Of a stretch of DNA of 11,599 nt, positions 1 to 7,233 are shown piece after piece. Every line of letters begins with the position of its first letter. Position 1 is the first letter of the stretch. This stretch comes from Bacteroidales bacterium GP2 (GTDB taxonomy: Bacteria; Bacteroidota; Bacteroidia; Bacteroidales; Muribaculaceae). Where the stretch lies: NCBI GenBank assembly GCA_001701115.1, contig DAAJ01000122.1, forward strand, positions 16,619 to 28,217, written 5' to 3'. Made by a program: the position numbers and the translations under genes. The notes beneath the pieces were generated by a model. It did no database searches and had not been told where the DNA came from. It saw nothing but the letters and a program-made list of their open reading frames with translations.

Positions 1-1
1 C

Positions 2-1837
2 AAGAAAAACAATCCTGTTCTCATCGGCGAGCCCGGCGTGGGCAAATCGGCAATCGTTGAAGGTCTTGCATTAAAGATTGTGCAGCGCAAGGTTTCGCGT
101 GTGCTTTTCGACAAAAGGGTTGTATCGCTCGACATGGCATCGCTTGTTGCCGGCACGAAATACCGCGGGCAGTTTGAGGAGAGAATCAAGGCTATCCTCA
201 CGGAGCTATCCAAAAATAAAGATGTGATTCTGTTCATCGACGAGCTCCACACTATTGTAGGAGCAGGCAACAGCGCCGGCTCGATGGATGCCGCAAATAT
301 GCTGAAACCTGCACTTGCGCGAGGTGAAATCCAGTGCATAGGCGCAACGACCCTTGACGAGTACAGGAAAAACATAGAGAAGGACGGCGCTCTTGAACGC
401 CGCTTCCAGAAAGTGATGGTAGAGCAGACCTCTCCTGAGGAAACCCTCAGCATACTCCATAATATTAAGGAGAAATATGAGGCTCACCATAATGTAAACT
501 ACACCGAGGATGCTCTGAAAGCATGTGTAACCCTCACAGAGCGTTACATGAGCGACCGCAACTTCCCCGACAAGGCTATTGACGCCCTTGACGAGGCTGG
601 TTCAAGGGCGCACATCACCAACATCACGGTGCCTAAGGAGATTGAAGCACTTGAAGCGTCTATCGAGGAAGCCGGGCAGAGCAAACTCCAGGCGGCTCAG
701 GCGCAGAAATTCGAGAGCGCTGCCGCATTCCGCGACAAGGAGCAGCAACTGCGCCGTGACCTTGACGAGGCAAAACGCCGCTGGGAGGAACAGCTAAATG
801 CCAACAGGGTGACTGTTGACGAGGAGAAAGTTGCCGAGGTCGTTGCAATGATGACCGGGGTGCCTGTGCAGAGAATCGCCGAAGCAGAGGGGAAAAGGCT
901 CAAAGAGATGACCCCGCGCCTCAAAAGCAGCATAATCGGACAGGATACCGCCATAGAGAAAATCGTAAAGGCTATCCAGAGAAACCGCATCGGGCTCAAA
1001 GACCCCAACAAGCCGATTGGCACATTCATGTTCCTCGGTCCGACCGGCGTAGGCAAAACCCATCTTGCAAAAAAACTCGCAGAATACCTCTTTGATTCCG
1101 CAGATACCCTTATCAGGGTAGATATGAGCGAATACATGGAGAAATTCACCGTGAGCCGCCTTGTTGGCGCGCCTCCCGGATATGTGGGATACGAGGAGGG
1201 AGGACAGCTGACTGAAAAAGTGCGCCGCCGCCCCTACTCCGTGGTGCTCCTCGATGAAATCGAGAAAGCTCACCCGGATGTGTTCAACCTCCTTCTCCAG
1301 GTGATGGATGAGGGAAGGCTCACAGACAGCCTCGGACGCCGGGTGGACTTCAAGAACACCATTATCATAATGACATCCAATATCGGCACCCGCCAGCTGA
1401 AAGATTTCGGTTCAGGAGTGGGCTTCACCACAAGGAATGTTGACAAGGAGTACACCCACGGGGTTTTACAGAAAGCACTGAACAAGGCATTCTCGCCGGA
1501 ATTCCTCAACCGTATCGACGACATAGTGATGTTTGACCAGCTTGAAAAGGATTCAATCTTCAAGATTATCGACATTGAGCTTGCCGGATTCTACAAACGC
1601 ATTGACTCGCTCGGCTATTCGCTCATTATCAGCGATGCCGCCAAAGATTTCATTGCGGAGCGCGGATATGATGTGCAGTTCGGCGCACGTCCCCTCAAAA
1701 GGGCTATCCAGAAATACCTGGAGGATGAGCTTGCGGAATTTATCATTTCCGGCGACCTCAAACCCGGCGATGCGATTGAAGTGGATTTCGACCCTGAAGA
1801 GAAAAAAATCGTCACCAGAATCAAGAACAAAGAGTGA
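2..1837 (+). CDS. clpC: ATP-dependent Clp protease ATP-binding subunit ClpC (5' end missing)
   Basis: This is a hexameric AAA+ unfoldase that feeds proteins to the ClpP peptidase in the cytoplasm. The reading frame is open from base 2, so the start and the N-terminal Clp_N repeats lie outside the window; 611 residues of a family usually about 840 long are visible. Seen in order: D1 Walker A GEPGVGKS (nt 26-49), D1 pore loop KYRG, D1 Walker B ILFIDE (nt 227-244), a D1 arginine-finger region ALERRF, a short charged middle segment with a UVR-like motif (FESAAAFRDKE), D2 Walker A GPTGVGKT (nt 1037-1060), D2 pore loop GYVG, D2 Walker B VVLLDE (nt 1241-1258), a VGF tripeptide (nt 1418-1426) where ClpC/ClpA proteins carry the ClpP-docking loop, and a sensor-2 motif GARPLKRAI. 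The short UVR-type middle region and the VGF loop favour ClpC over the disaggregase ClpB. A terminator follows, so it is probably the last gene of its transcript. Confidence 0.95.
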   Translation, partial: KKNNPVLIGEPGVGKSAIVEGLALKIVQRKVSRVLFDKRVVSLDMASLVAGTKYRGQFEERIKAILTELSKNKDVILFIDELHTIVGAGNSAGSMDAANMLKPALARGEIQCIGATTLDEYRKNIEKDGALERRFQKVMVEQTSPEETLSILHNIKEKYEAHHNVNYTEDALKACVTLTERYMSDRNFPDKAIDALDEAGSRAHITNITVPKEIEALEASIEEAGQSKLQAAQAQKFESAAAFRDKEQQLRRDLDEAKRRWEEQLNANRVTVDEEKVAEVVAMMTGVPVQRIAEAEGKRLKEMTPRLKSSIIGQDTAIEKIVKAIQRNRIGLKDPNKPIGTFMFLGPTGVGKTHLAKKLAEYLFDSADTLIRVDMSEYMEKFTVSRLVGAPPGYVGYEEGGQLTEKVRRRPYSVVLLDEIEKAHPDVFNLLLQVMDEGRLTDSLGRRVDFKNTIIIMTSNIGTRQLKDFGSGVGFTTRNVDKEYTHGVLQKALNKAFSPEFLNRIDDIVMFDQLEKDSIFKIIDIELAGFYKRIDSLGYSLIISDAAKDFIAERGYDVQFGARPLKRAIQKYLEDELAEFIISGDLKPGDAIEVDFDPEEKKIVTRIKNKE

Positions 1838-1879
1838 GGAAAACTGACATACTGTCAGCATACTTGATACTTCAAAGTA

Positions 1880-1913
1880 AAAAATGTCACATTTTCAATG
1901 TGGCATTTTTTTT
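1880..1913 (+). terminator. Intrinsic terminator after clpC
   Basis: A 14-bp stem (arms 1880-1893 and 1897-1910, one G-U pair) closes a 3-nt loop. The A-run of the left arm and T-run of the right arm end in an eight-T tract (1906-1913). It lies 43 nt after the clpC stop and separates clpC from htpG, so the two chaperone genes are probably separate transcripts. Confidence 0.9.
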
Positions 1914-1961
1914 GCTCAATTGTTATATAAAACGAGAATATAAATCAAAACACTTTATTAT

Positions 1962-4010
1962 ATGAGCACTAAAAAAGGTTCTATCGGGGTTACTACCGAG
2001 AATATTTTCCCCGTCATCAAAAAATTTCTTTACAGCGACCACGAGATTTTCCTTCGCGAGCTCGTGAGCAACGCAATAGATGCCACCCAGAAGCTCAAAA
2101 CCTTGTCCTCATTCGGTGAATTCAAGGGAGAGCTTGGCGAAATGAATGTAAAGGTGACTGTTGACCCCAAAGCTGGCACCCTTACCGTGAGCGACCACGG
2201 TATCGGCATGACCGCTGAGGATATTGACAAGTACATCAACCAGATAGCATTTTCAGGCGCGGAAGAGTTCCTTGAAAAATACAAGGACAACGCAAACGCC
2301 ATTATAGGTCATTTCGGCTTAGGATTCTACTCCGCATTCATGGTTGCGAAGAAGGTGGAAATCCGCTCACTTTCCTACAAAGAGGGTGCTGAGGCTGTGA
2401 AATGGGAATGCGATGGGTCTCCGGAGTACACAATGGAGCCCATTGAAAAGGCTGAAAGAGGAACCGATATTATCCTGTATATCGATGACGACAACAAAAA
2501 ATTCCTCCAGCAGGGCGAAATTGACTCGCTCCTTAAAAAGTATTGCCGATTCCTCCCTGTTCCGGTAATCAGCGGTTTCGAGCAGGAGTGGAAAGACGGC
2601 AAGATGGTGGATACCGACCGTCCGAAAGTAATCAACAATACTGAGCCGACATGGACCAAGAAGCCTGCCGAGCTCACCGATGAAGATTACCGTAACTTCT
2701 ACCATGAGCTTTATCCCGGTCAGGAAGATCCCCTTTTCTGGATTCACCTGAATGTGGATTATCCCTTCAACCTCACCGGAGTGCTTTTCTTCCCTAAAAT
2801 CAAGAACAACTTCGAGATTACCAAAAACCGCATACAGCTCTACTGCAACCAGGTTTATGTCACCGATTCCGTAGAGGGGGTTGTACCTGAGTTCATGATG
2901 CTTCTCCAGGGCGTTATCGATTCACCAGATATTCCTCTGAACGTGTCCCGTTCATATCTCCAGAGCGATACCGCCGTCAAGAAAATTTCCGGCTACATCA
3001 CCAAAAAAGTTGCATCGCGTCTTGAAGAGATTTTCAAGAACGACCGCAAGGATTTCGAGAAGAAGTGGGATGACATCCGCATCTTTATTGAGTACGGAAT
3101 GCTCACCGACGAGAAATTCTGCGATGCCGCAATGAAATTTGTGCTCCTGAAAGACACAAATGACAAGTACTTTACCCTTGATGAGTACCGCACCCTAATC
3201 GAATCGGCGCAGACCGACAAGGATGGCAACGTGGTTTACCTGTACACCACCGACCCGGTTGCCCAGTACTCATATATCAAGACAGCTACAGACCGCGGAT
3301 ATGATGTGCTTCTTATGGACGGACAGCTTGACTCGCACTTTATCGGTTTGCTTGAAAGCAAACTTGAAAAGTCACGCTTCGTGAGGGTTGATTCAGATGT
3401 AATAGACAACCTTATCCCCTCTTCCGACCGCAAGACAGTTGAAATGGCAAGCGATAAACGCGAAATGCTTTCAACCCTCTTCCGCAGCCAGCTTCCGAAA
3501 GTTGACAAGGCAGAGTTCATTGTTTCATTTGAGGCGCTGTCTCCCGAAGCAAATCCTGTGCTCATCACACAGAGCGAGTACATGAGGCGAATGAAGGATA
3601 TGGCAGCAATGCAGCCTGGAATGAGCTTCTATAGCGAACTTCCTGACAGCTATAACCTTATTGTGAACACTGAGCAGCCTGTCATCAAAAAGATTATAGA
3701 GGAAGCGGACTCTAACCTCATGCCCAAGATTGTACCTCTTAATGCAATTATCAAGGAGAACAACGACAAGATTTCTTCTATCCGCTCCGCAGCAAAGGAC
3801 GGCAAGCTCAGCGATGACGAGCAGAATCAGGTTAAAAACCTTGAGGAAACCGTTACCCACAACCGCCACGAGAGCGAAAAGGAAATCAAAGCCTATGGTG
3901 CCGACCAGCCGTTGGTAAAACAGACTATCGACCTTGCACTCCTTGCAAATGGTCTGCTAAAAGGCTCGGAGCTCTCCGAATTTATAAACAGGTCAGTAAG
4001 ACTCCTGTAA
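1962..4010 (+). CDS. htpG: Molecular chaperone HtpG (bacterial Hsp90)
   Basis: This is a cytosolic, homodimeric, ATP-driven Hsp90 chaperone. The 682 residues contain the complete N-terminal GHKL ATPase site: ELVSNAIDA near residues 33-41 (E33 matches the catalytic glutamate of the family), DHGIGM near 78-83 (D78 contacts adenine), and the glycine-rich lid GHFGLGFYSAF near 116-126. The middle domain carries the PLNVSR segment with R330, the family's gamma-phosphate-contacting arginine. The C-terminal third (about 500-682) is the more variable dimerisation region. It has no MEEVD tail, as expected for bacterial members. The length exceeds the E. coli protein (624) but fits Bacteroidota homologues, which carry insertions in the middle and C-terminal parts. 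The ATG at 1962 gives a typical family N terminus. No clear TAnnTTTG promoter is visible in the 48 nt after the clpC terminator. The gene sits between two strong terminators and is probably monocistronic. Confidence 0.97.
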   Translation: MSTKKGSIGVTTENIFPVIKKFLYSDHEIFLRELVSNAIDATQKLKTLSSFGEFKGELGEMNVKVTVDPKAGTLTVSDHGIGMTAEDIDKYINQIAFSGAEEFLEKYKDNANAIIGHFGLGFYSAFMVAKKVEIRSLSYKEGAEAVKWECDGSPEYTMEPIEKAERGTDIILYIDDDNKKFLQQGEIDSLLKKYCRFLPVPVISGFEQEWKDGKMVDTDRPKVINNTEPTWTKKPAELTDEDYRNFYHELYPGQEDPLFWIHLNVDYPFNLTGVLFFPKIKNNFEITKNRIQLYCNQVYVTDSVEGVVPEFMMLLQGVIDSPDIPLNVSRSYLQSDTAVKKISGYITKKVASRLEEIFKNDRKDFEKKWDDIRIFIEYGMLTDEKFCDAAMKFVLLKDTNDKYFTLDEYRTLIESAQTDKDGNVVYLYTTDPVAQYSYIKTATDRGYDVLLMDGQLDSHFIGLLESKLEKSRFVRVDSDVIDNLIPSSDRKTVEMASDKREMLSTLFRSQLPKVDKAEFIVSFEALSPEANPVLITQSEYMRRMKDMAAMQPGMSFYSELPDSYNLIVNTEQPVIKKIIEEADSNLMPKIVPLNAIIKENNDKISSIRSAAKDGKLSDDEQNQVKNLEETVTHNRHESEKEIKAYGADQPLVKQTIDLALLANGLLKGSELSEFINRSVRLL

Positions 4011-4034
4011 TTTAACCTTTTCATAGTTTATTCC

Positions 4035-4068
4035 ACAAGCGCACCCCTATGGATGCGCTTGTTTTTTT
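4035..4068 (+). terminator. Intrinsic terminator after htpG
   Basis: A 9-bp GC-containing stem, ACAAGCGCA (4035-4043) with TGCGCTTGT (4054-4062), encloses a 10-nt loop. Two further C-G pairs can form inside the loop. A run of seven T follows (4062-4068). It lies 25 nt after the htpG stop. Confidence 0.92.
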
Positions 4069-4135
4069 GCATCACAGCTCATTAACGCTTATTAAGGAGC
4101 ATTGCCTTGAAAGCCGCCCGCATAGGTACCGTTCT

Positions 4136-4167
4136 TTTTACTAACCCGAAACTTATCATTAATTTTG
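4136..4167 (+). promoter_or_regulatory. Predicted Bacteroidota-type promoter of birA
   Basis: The -7 element TAATTTTG (4160-4167) matches TAnnTTTG exactly and is followed by C. TTTT (4136-4139) sits 20 nt upstream where TTTG is expected, a three-of-four match. This predicts a start of transcription near 4171-4174 and a leader of about 25-28 nt before the ATG at 4199. The rest of the 188-nt spacer holds only the htpG terminator and nothing else recognised. Confidence 0.65.
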
Positions 4168-4198
4168 CATCAGTCAGTTTTAAACTAAAGTATTAGAA

Positions 4199-4939
4199 AT
4201 GGAGAAGGCTAAAATAATCATAGTAGAGGAGACCGGGAGCACCAATAGCCTCCTTGCCGATATGGCGCGCAGAGGAGAAGCGCAGGACGGGTGCGTGGTT
4301 GCGGCGCGCTGCCAGAGCGCAGGCAGAGGACAACGCGGCAACAGTTGGGAAAGCGAGCCGGGGAAGAACCTGACCTTTTCCATGCTTTTTGCAGGACGCG
4401 GAGTGGATGTGTCCCGGCAGTTTTTTATCAGTGAGGCTGTAGCGCTCGGAGTGGCGGAGGTGATTGCCGATGAGATTGCCGGTTGCGGTGTGGAGGTAAG
4501 CGTGAAATGGCCCAATGACATTTACATCGGCGACAAGAAAGTTTGCGGCATCCTTATAGAAAATTCGTTGACTGGAAGGTGTGTTGAACGCAGCATTGCG
4601 GGTATCGGGGTGAATATAAACCAAGAGGTGTTTGTAAGCGACGCGCCAAATCCCGTTAGCCTCAAGCAAATTGACGGCATAGACAGGGATACTGATAAAA
4701 TTTTAGGGAAAATAGCGGCAAAGATTGGAGCATATATGGATTGCTGCGAGTCGCTGCACAAAAGATACATGAATCGCCTGTGGCGCAGGCAAGGTTTTTT
4801 CAAGTATATTGACAATGCCAAAGGAGAAGTGATTGAGGCGCGTATAAAAGATGTGCGTGAAACCGGACATCTTGTACTGGAACTACGGGACGGCGAGGAG
4901 CGAGAGTTTGCTTTCAAGGAGGTAACGGCTGTGCTATGA
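4199..4939 (+). CDS. birA: Biotin--[acetyl-CoA-carboxylase] ligase, monofunctional
   Basis: This cytoplasmic enzyme activates biotin with ATP to biotinyl-5'-AMP and transfers it to a lysine of biotin-dependent carboxylase carrier proteins. The 246 residues start directly in the catalytic domain, so this is the class I form without the DNA-binding repressor domain of E. coli BirA. Visible motifs: the ETGSTN segment near residues 11-16, the biotinyl-AMP-binding loop GRGQRG at 42-47, KWPND at 103-107, GDKKVCGILIEN near 111-122 with K114 at the position of the conserved catalytic-site lysine, and GIGVNIN near 135-141. The last 45 residues (RETGHLVLELRDG and beyond) fit the small SH3-like C-terminal domain. 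The ATG start follows a good promoter, and no Shine-Dalgarno sequence is apparent, as usual in Bacteroidota. The next gene has its own promoter, so birA is likely transcribed alone. Confidence 0.95.
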   Translation: MEKAKIIIVEETGSTNSLLADMARRGEAQDGCVVAARCQSAGRGQRGNSWESEPGKNLTFSMLFAGRGVDVSRQFFISEAVALGVAEVIADEIAGCGVEVSVKWPNDIYIGDKKVCGILIENSLTGRCVERSIAGIGVNINQEVFVSDAPNPVSLKQIDGIDRDTDKILGKIAAKIGAYMDCCESLHKRYMNRLWRRQGFFKYIDNAKGEVIEARIKDVRETGHLVLELRDGEEREFAFKEVTAVL

Positions 4940-4953
4940 GCATCGTCGCCAAA

Positions 4954-4981
4954 CATATTTTCCACACGTTTTTAAAATATG
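4954..4981. repeat. 8-bp inverted repeat upstream of the hydrolase promoter
   Basis: CATATTTT (4954-4961) and AAAATATG (4974-4981) are perfect inverted copies separated by 12 nt. The right arm ends 3 nt before the predicted -33 element of the hydrolase gene. It could be a regulator-binding site. It could also fold as a weak A/T hairpin after birA, but no T-run follows it, so a terminator is less likely. Confidence 0.4.
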
Positions 4982-4983
4982 CA

Positions 4984-5015
4984 TTTGCAGAACTCAATTA
5001 TTTTAGTGACTTTTG
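4984..5015 (+). promoter_or_regulatory. Predicted promoter of the secreted hydrolase gene
   Basis: TTTG (4984-4987) is separated by 20 nt from GACTTTTG (5008-5015), which differs from TAnnTTTG only at its first base. The predicted transcript starts near 5019-5022. This excludes the upstream TTG at 5013 as a start codon and supports the ATG at 5040. Confidence 0.6.
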
Positions 5016-5039
5016 CATAAATCAAATACCTTTGAACAA

Positions 5040-6401
5040 ATGATTATACATTTCAACCGCATTATTGCCGGCGCATTGCTAACTTGTTCATCAGCATTGG
5101 TTGCCAATGCTGCCGATGAGTCCTTGCAGACATCCGTTTCCGATTGGTTCTCCTCTGTTTTGAAGGGAGAAAAAGTTGCATCCTTCACTCCTGACAAAAA
5201 ACTAAAACCAAGTGATATTGCGTCCATGCAAGCACTCGTGTGGGACGCATGGAAAGATGCCAATAAGACTTTTGATGAAGAGAAATTACCTGACATCAAA
5301 CCTATTTCGCTCGGCGACAGCGGGGTGTGGAACATTCCTGCATCACTTGAAGCCGATGCGGCTATGAAATATTATTGGGGCAGCAAAGGGGAGAAACCGG
5401 AGAACGGTTATCCATTATTCCTGTACCTGCATGGTTCAGGCGATCCTGCACGCGAATGGAGCAACGGATTATACTTTGCCAACACTTTCGACGACAGCCC
5501 TTCAGCATATTTTGTTCCGCGTATTCCACGCACCGGGGAATACTACCGCTGGTGGCAGAAAGGCAAACAGTACACTTGGGAAAAGCTGCTGCGCCAGACC
5601 CTTGCAAGTGAAATCGTTGATCCGGACAGGGTTTACTTTTTCGGCATCAGCGAAGGTGGATATGGCAGCCAGAGACTTGCATCTTTTTATGCCGACTATC
5701 TTGCCGGCGCGGGGCCGATGGCTGGAGGCGAACCGCTTGTGAATGCTCCAGCAGAGAATTGCCGCAATATCGCATTCTCGCTCCGCACAGGCGATCAGGA
5801 TTTCGGTTTTTACCGTGACCAGCTCACGCGATACACAAAGGAGGCATTTGACAGCTTGCAGACCTTACACCCAGCAGGATATATCCATAACGTAGAACTG
5901 ATTCCCGGCAGAGGGCACCATATCGACTACCGCCCCACTACTCCGTGGCTTGCTTCATTCAAGCGCAATCCTTATCCCAAAAACGTTTCATGGGAAGATT
6001 TCGAGATGGATGGAATCCATCGTACCGGTTTCTATAATCTCCAGGTCATTGAGCGTCCAGATGAGAGCAAACGCACACGTTATGAAATGAACATCAACGG
6101 CAATAATATCAACATAACGGTTGACAACGTTGATTATTCCACAATTGAAACTGACAGCAGATGGGGCATTGCCATGAAATCGGCTCGCACCTATACTCCT
6201 GCGACAAAAGGTCTCTTCAAAATATACCTGAACAGCGCGCTTGTAGATTTGAACCGCCCCGTGAATGTAGTAGTAAACGGCAAGAGCGTTTTCACCGGCA
6301 AACTGAAATGCACCCTTGACAACATGCTGGAGAGCTGCGCGGAGTACCATGACCCAAGACGCATTTATCCTGCATCTGTCACTGTAGACCTCGCAAAATA
6401 A
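5040..6401 (+). CDS. Secreted alpha/beta hydrolase (esterase-like) with an extra C-terminal domain
   Basis: This is a predicted exported serine hydrolase of 453 residues; its substrate cannot be read from the sequence. The ATG at 5040 gives a signal peptide: FNR, a hydrophobic stretch (IIAGALLTCSSALV), then a VANA-AD signal peptidase I site near residue 24. A TTG nine codons upstream overlaps the -7 promoter box and is rejected. Residues about 90-310 form the alpha/beta hydrolase core. YLHGSGDP near 129-136 supplies the HG oxyanion-hole motif, and GISEGG near 202-207 is the GxSxG nucleophile elbow with S204. An aspartate in GDQDFGFYRD (D252 or D254) and a histidine in GRGHHIDY (H293 or H294) complete a plausible triad. 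The fold resembles PHB-depolymerase or dienelactone-hydrolase-like esterases. Residues about 312-453 are a separate domain with two cysteines (in KLKCTL and LESCAEY) that I do not recognise. It is probably a single-gene transcript converging on the next gene with a 3-nt gap. Confidence 0.85.
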   Translation: MIIHFNRIIAGALLTCSSALVANAADESLQTSVSDWFSSVLKGEKVASFTPDKKLKPSDIASMQALVWDAWKDANKTFDEEKLPDIKPISLGDSGVWNIPASLEADAAMKYYWGSKGEKPENGYPLFLYLHGSGDPAREWSNGLYFANTFDDSPSAYFVPRIPRTGEYYRWWQKGKQYTWEKLLRQTLASEIVDPDRVYFFGISEGGYGSQRLASFYADYLAGAGPMAGGEPLVNAPAENCRNIAFSLRTGDQDFGFYRDQLTRYTKEAFDSLQTLHPAGYIHNVELIPGRGHHIDYRPTTPWLASFKRNPYPKNVSWEDFEMDGIHRTGFYNLQVIERPDESKRTRYEMNINGNNINITVDNVDYSTIETDSRWGIAMKSARTYTPATKGLFKIYLNSALVDLNRPVNVVVNGKSVFTGKLKCTLDNMLESCAEYHDPRRIYPASVTVDLAK

Positions 6402-6421
6402 CGGTTACTCGAAATAACGTT
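6400..6421. terminator. Weak hairpin spanning the convergent stop codons
   Basis: AACG-g-TTA (6400-6407) pairs with TAACGTT (6415-6421) with one bulged base and a 7-nt loop. Read on the plus strand it runs into five T (6420-6424). Read on the minus strand it runs into ATTTTG. It could act as a weak shared terminator for both convergent genes, but the stem is short and A/T-rich. Confidence 0.35.
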
Positions 6422-7232
6422 TTTCAAGTTTTTTGTAAAACGGTTTCTTTTTCTGCGCCTCGATTATTGAATCGAGGCGTGTTTTTAATGTGGAATCTTG
6501 TTTGCCAAGAAGCCATGACTGGAACTGGGTGAAAGATATTGCTGTGGAAATGTCCGCCTGAGGATAATCGTCTGCCAACGCTTTAGCAGAACGCTCAGTA
6601 ACAACCGCTCTCGGAATCTCACCGGTTGCCGCAAGAATAAAAAGCTGCTCACTGCCATATTCTGGGTCTTCAATGACAAATATGGTATCACCTATTTCGG
6701 AGGCAAGATTGTGCAGCCTCTCTGCCACCGGCGAACCTGCCATAACATACACCTGCTTTCCTGCAAGGTCAAGCTGCGACCGCACTTCTATTGAATCATT
6801 CTCCCCTTTCATCTGCACAAGCACCTGACGATCGAGAAAAACCGGTATGGTGGTTGCATAATTACTGCGAAGATTTGCACTCACCGGCATTGCGGCAACA
6901 ACAAGGCGATAATAACCTTTATCAACCCCTTCAAGCGCCTCCTTAAGGGTCATTACCGGATGAAACTTGAAGTTAAGCCCTGCCTCTGATTCCATGCGCC
7001 GTAGAATATCATAAGCGAAACCACCCAGGGTATCCTCATAACGGTATAAGGACAATGGACCGTATTCTATAGCAACATCTATGGTGTCACCACCGCTCGG
7101 TTTTTTCTCCACAGTCTCTGGGTGAGATGTGGAACAGGTGCGAATCATCACCATCATAATGATGAAGAAAAAAAACAGACCTATAAGTACAGAAGCCTGT
7201 GCTTGTGATTTTTTTGTGAATACCGGGCGCAT
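6405..7232 (-). CDS. Membrane-anchored solute-binding-protein family 3 (SBP_bac_3-like) protein
   Basis: This 275-residue protein has a single N-terminal hydrophobic segment (about 14-30, SVLIGLFFFFIIMMVMI) followed by one extracytoplasmic domain that resembles amino-acid-binding family 3 domains. Supporting features: TIDVAIEYGPLS near 50-61, GGFAYDIL near 70-77 where the family has GF(D/E)xDL, and SANLR with R122 at the place of the arginine that holds the substrate carboxylate. A second lobe contains LAGKQVYVMAGSPVAERL. No lipobox precedes C33, so a membrane anchor or uncleaved signal is more likely than a lipoprotein. The domain is like the N-terminal half of MltF, but the transglycosylase domain is absent. 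No ABC permease or ATPase is adjacent, so a sensing or accessory role is as likely as transport. The upstream TTG at 7244 overlaps the porin end; the ATG at 7232 starts one base after the porin stop (TGA-T-ATG), suggesting translational coupling. Confidence 0.75.
   Translation of the reverse strand: MRPVFTKKSQAQASVLIGLFFFFIIMMVMIRTCSTSHPETVEKKPSGGDTIDVAIEYGPLSLYRYEDTLGGFAYDILRRMESEAGLNFKFHPVMTLKEALEGVDKGYYRLVVAAMPVSANLRSNYATTIPVFLDRQVLVQMKGENDSIEVRSQLDLAGKQVYVMAGSPVAERLHNLASEIGDTIFVIEDPEYGSEQLFILAATGEIPRAVVTERSAKALADDYPQADISTAISFTQFQSWLLGKQDSTLKTRLDSIIEAQKKKPFYKKLEKRYFE
6456..6486 (+). terminator. Intrinsic terminator for the hydrolase, inside the opposing gene
   Basis: A perfect 10-bp GC-containing stem, CGCCTCGATT (6456-6465) with AATCGAGGCG (6470-6479), has an ATTG tetraloop and is followed on the plus strand by TGTTTTT. 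It lies 55 nt past the hydrolase stop and is entirely within the 3' coding part of the convergent minus-strand gene. Read on the minus strand it is followed by an A-run, not a T-run, so it should terminate plus-strand transcripts only. Confidence 0.75.
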
Positions 7233-7233
7233 A

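Noticed and set aside
794..1273. A 159-codon minus-strand open frame opposite clpC
   Set aside because: It lies fully antisense to a strongly conserved AAA+ coding region, has no recognisable domain, and is explained by codon bias of the real gene.
2..1837. ClpB disaggregase instead of ClpC
   Set aside because: The middle region is short with a UVR-like motif rather than the long ClpB coiled coil, and a VGF ClpP-docking tripeptide is present.
4193..4669. A 158-codon minus-strand open frame opposite birA
   Set aside because: It overlaps conserved biotin-ligase motifs on the other strand and has no promoter, family motif or signal of its own.
5013..5039. TTG start extending the hydrolase by nine residues
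   Set aside because: The TTG overlaps the predicted -7 element and the added residues would precede an otherwise standard signal peptide.
5040..5111. Hydrolase as a lipoprotein using the LLTC sequence
   Set aside because: Threonine before the cysteine does not fit a lipobox, and a clear signal peptidase I site (VANA-AD) follows.
6405..7232. Membrane-bound lytic transglycosylase MltF
   Set aside because: Only the binding-protein-like domain is present; there is no lytic transglycosylase domain and the protein ends soon after the second lobe.
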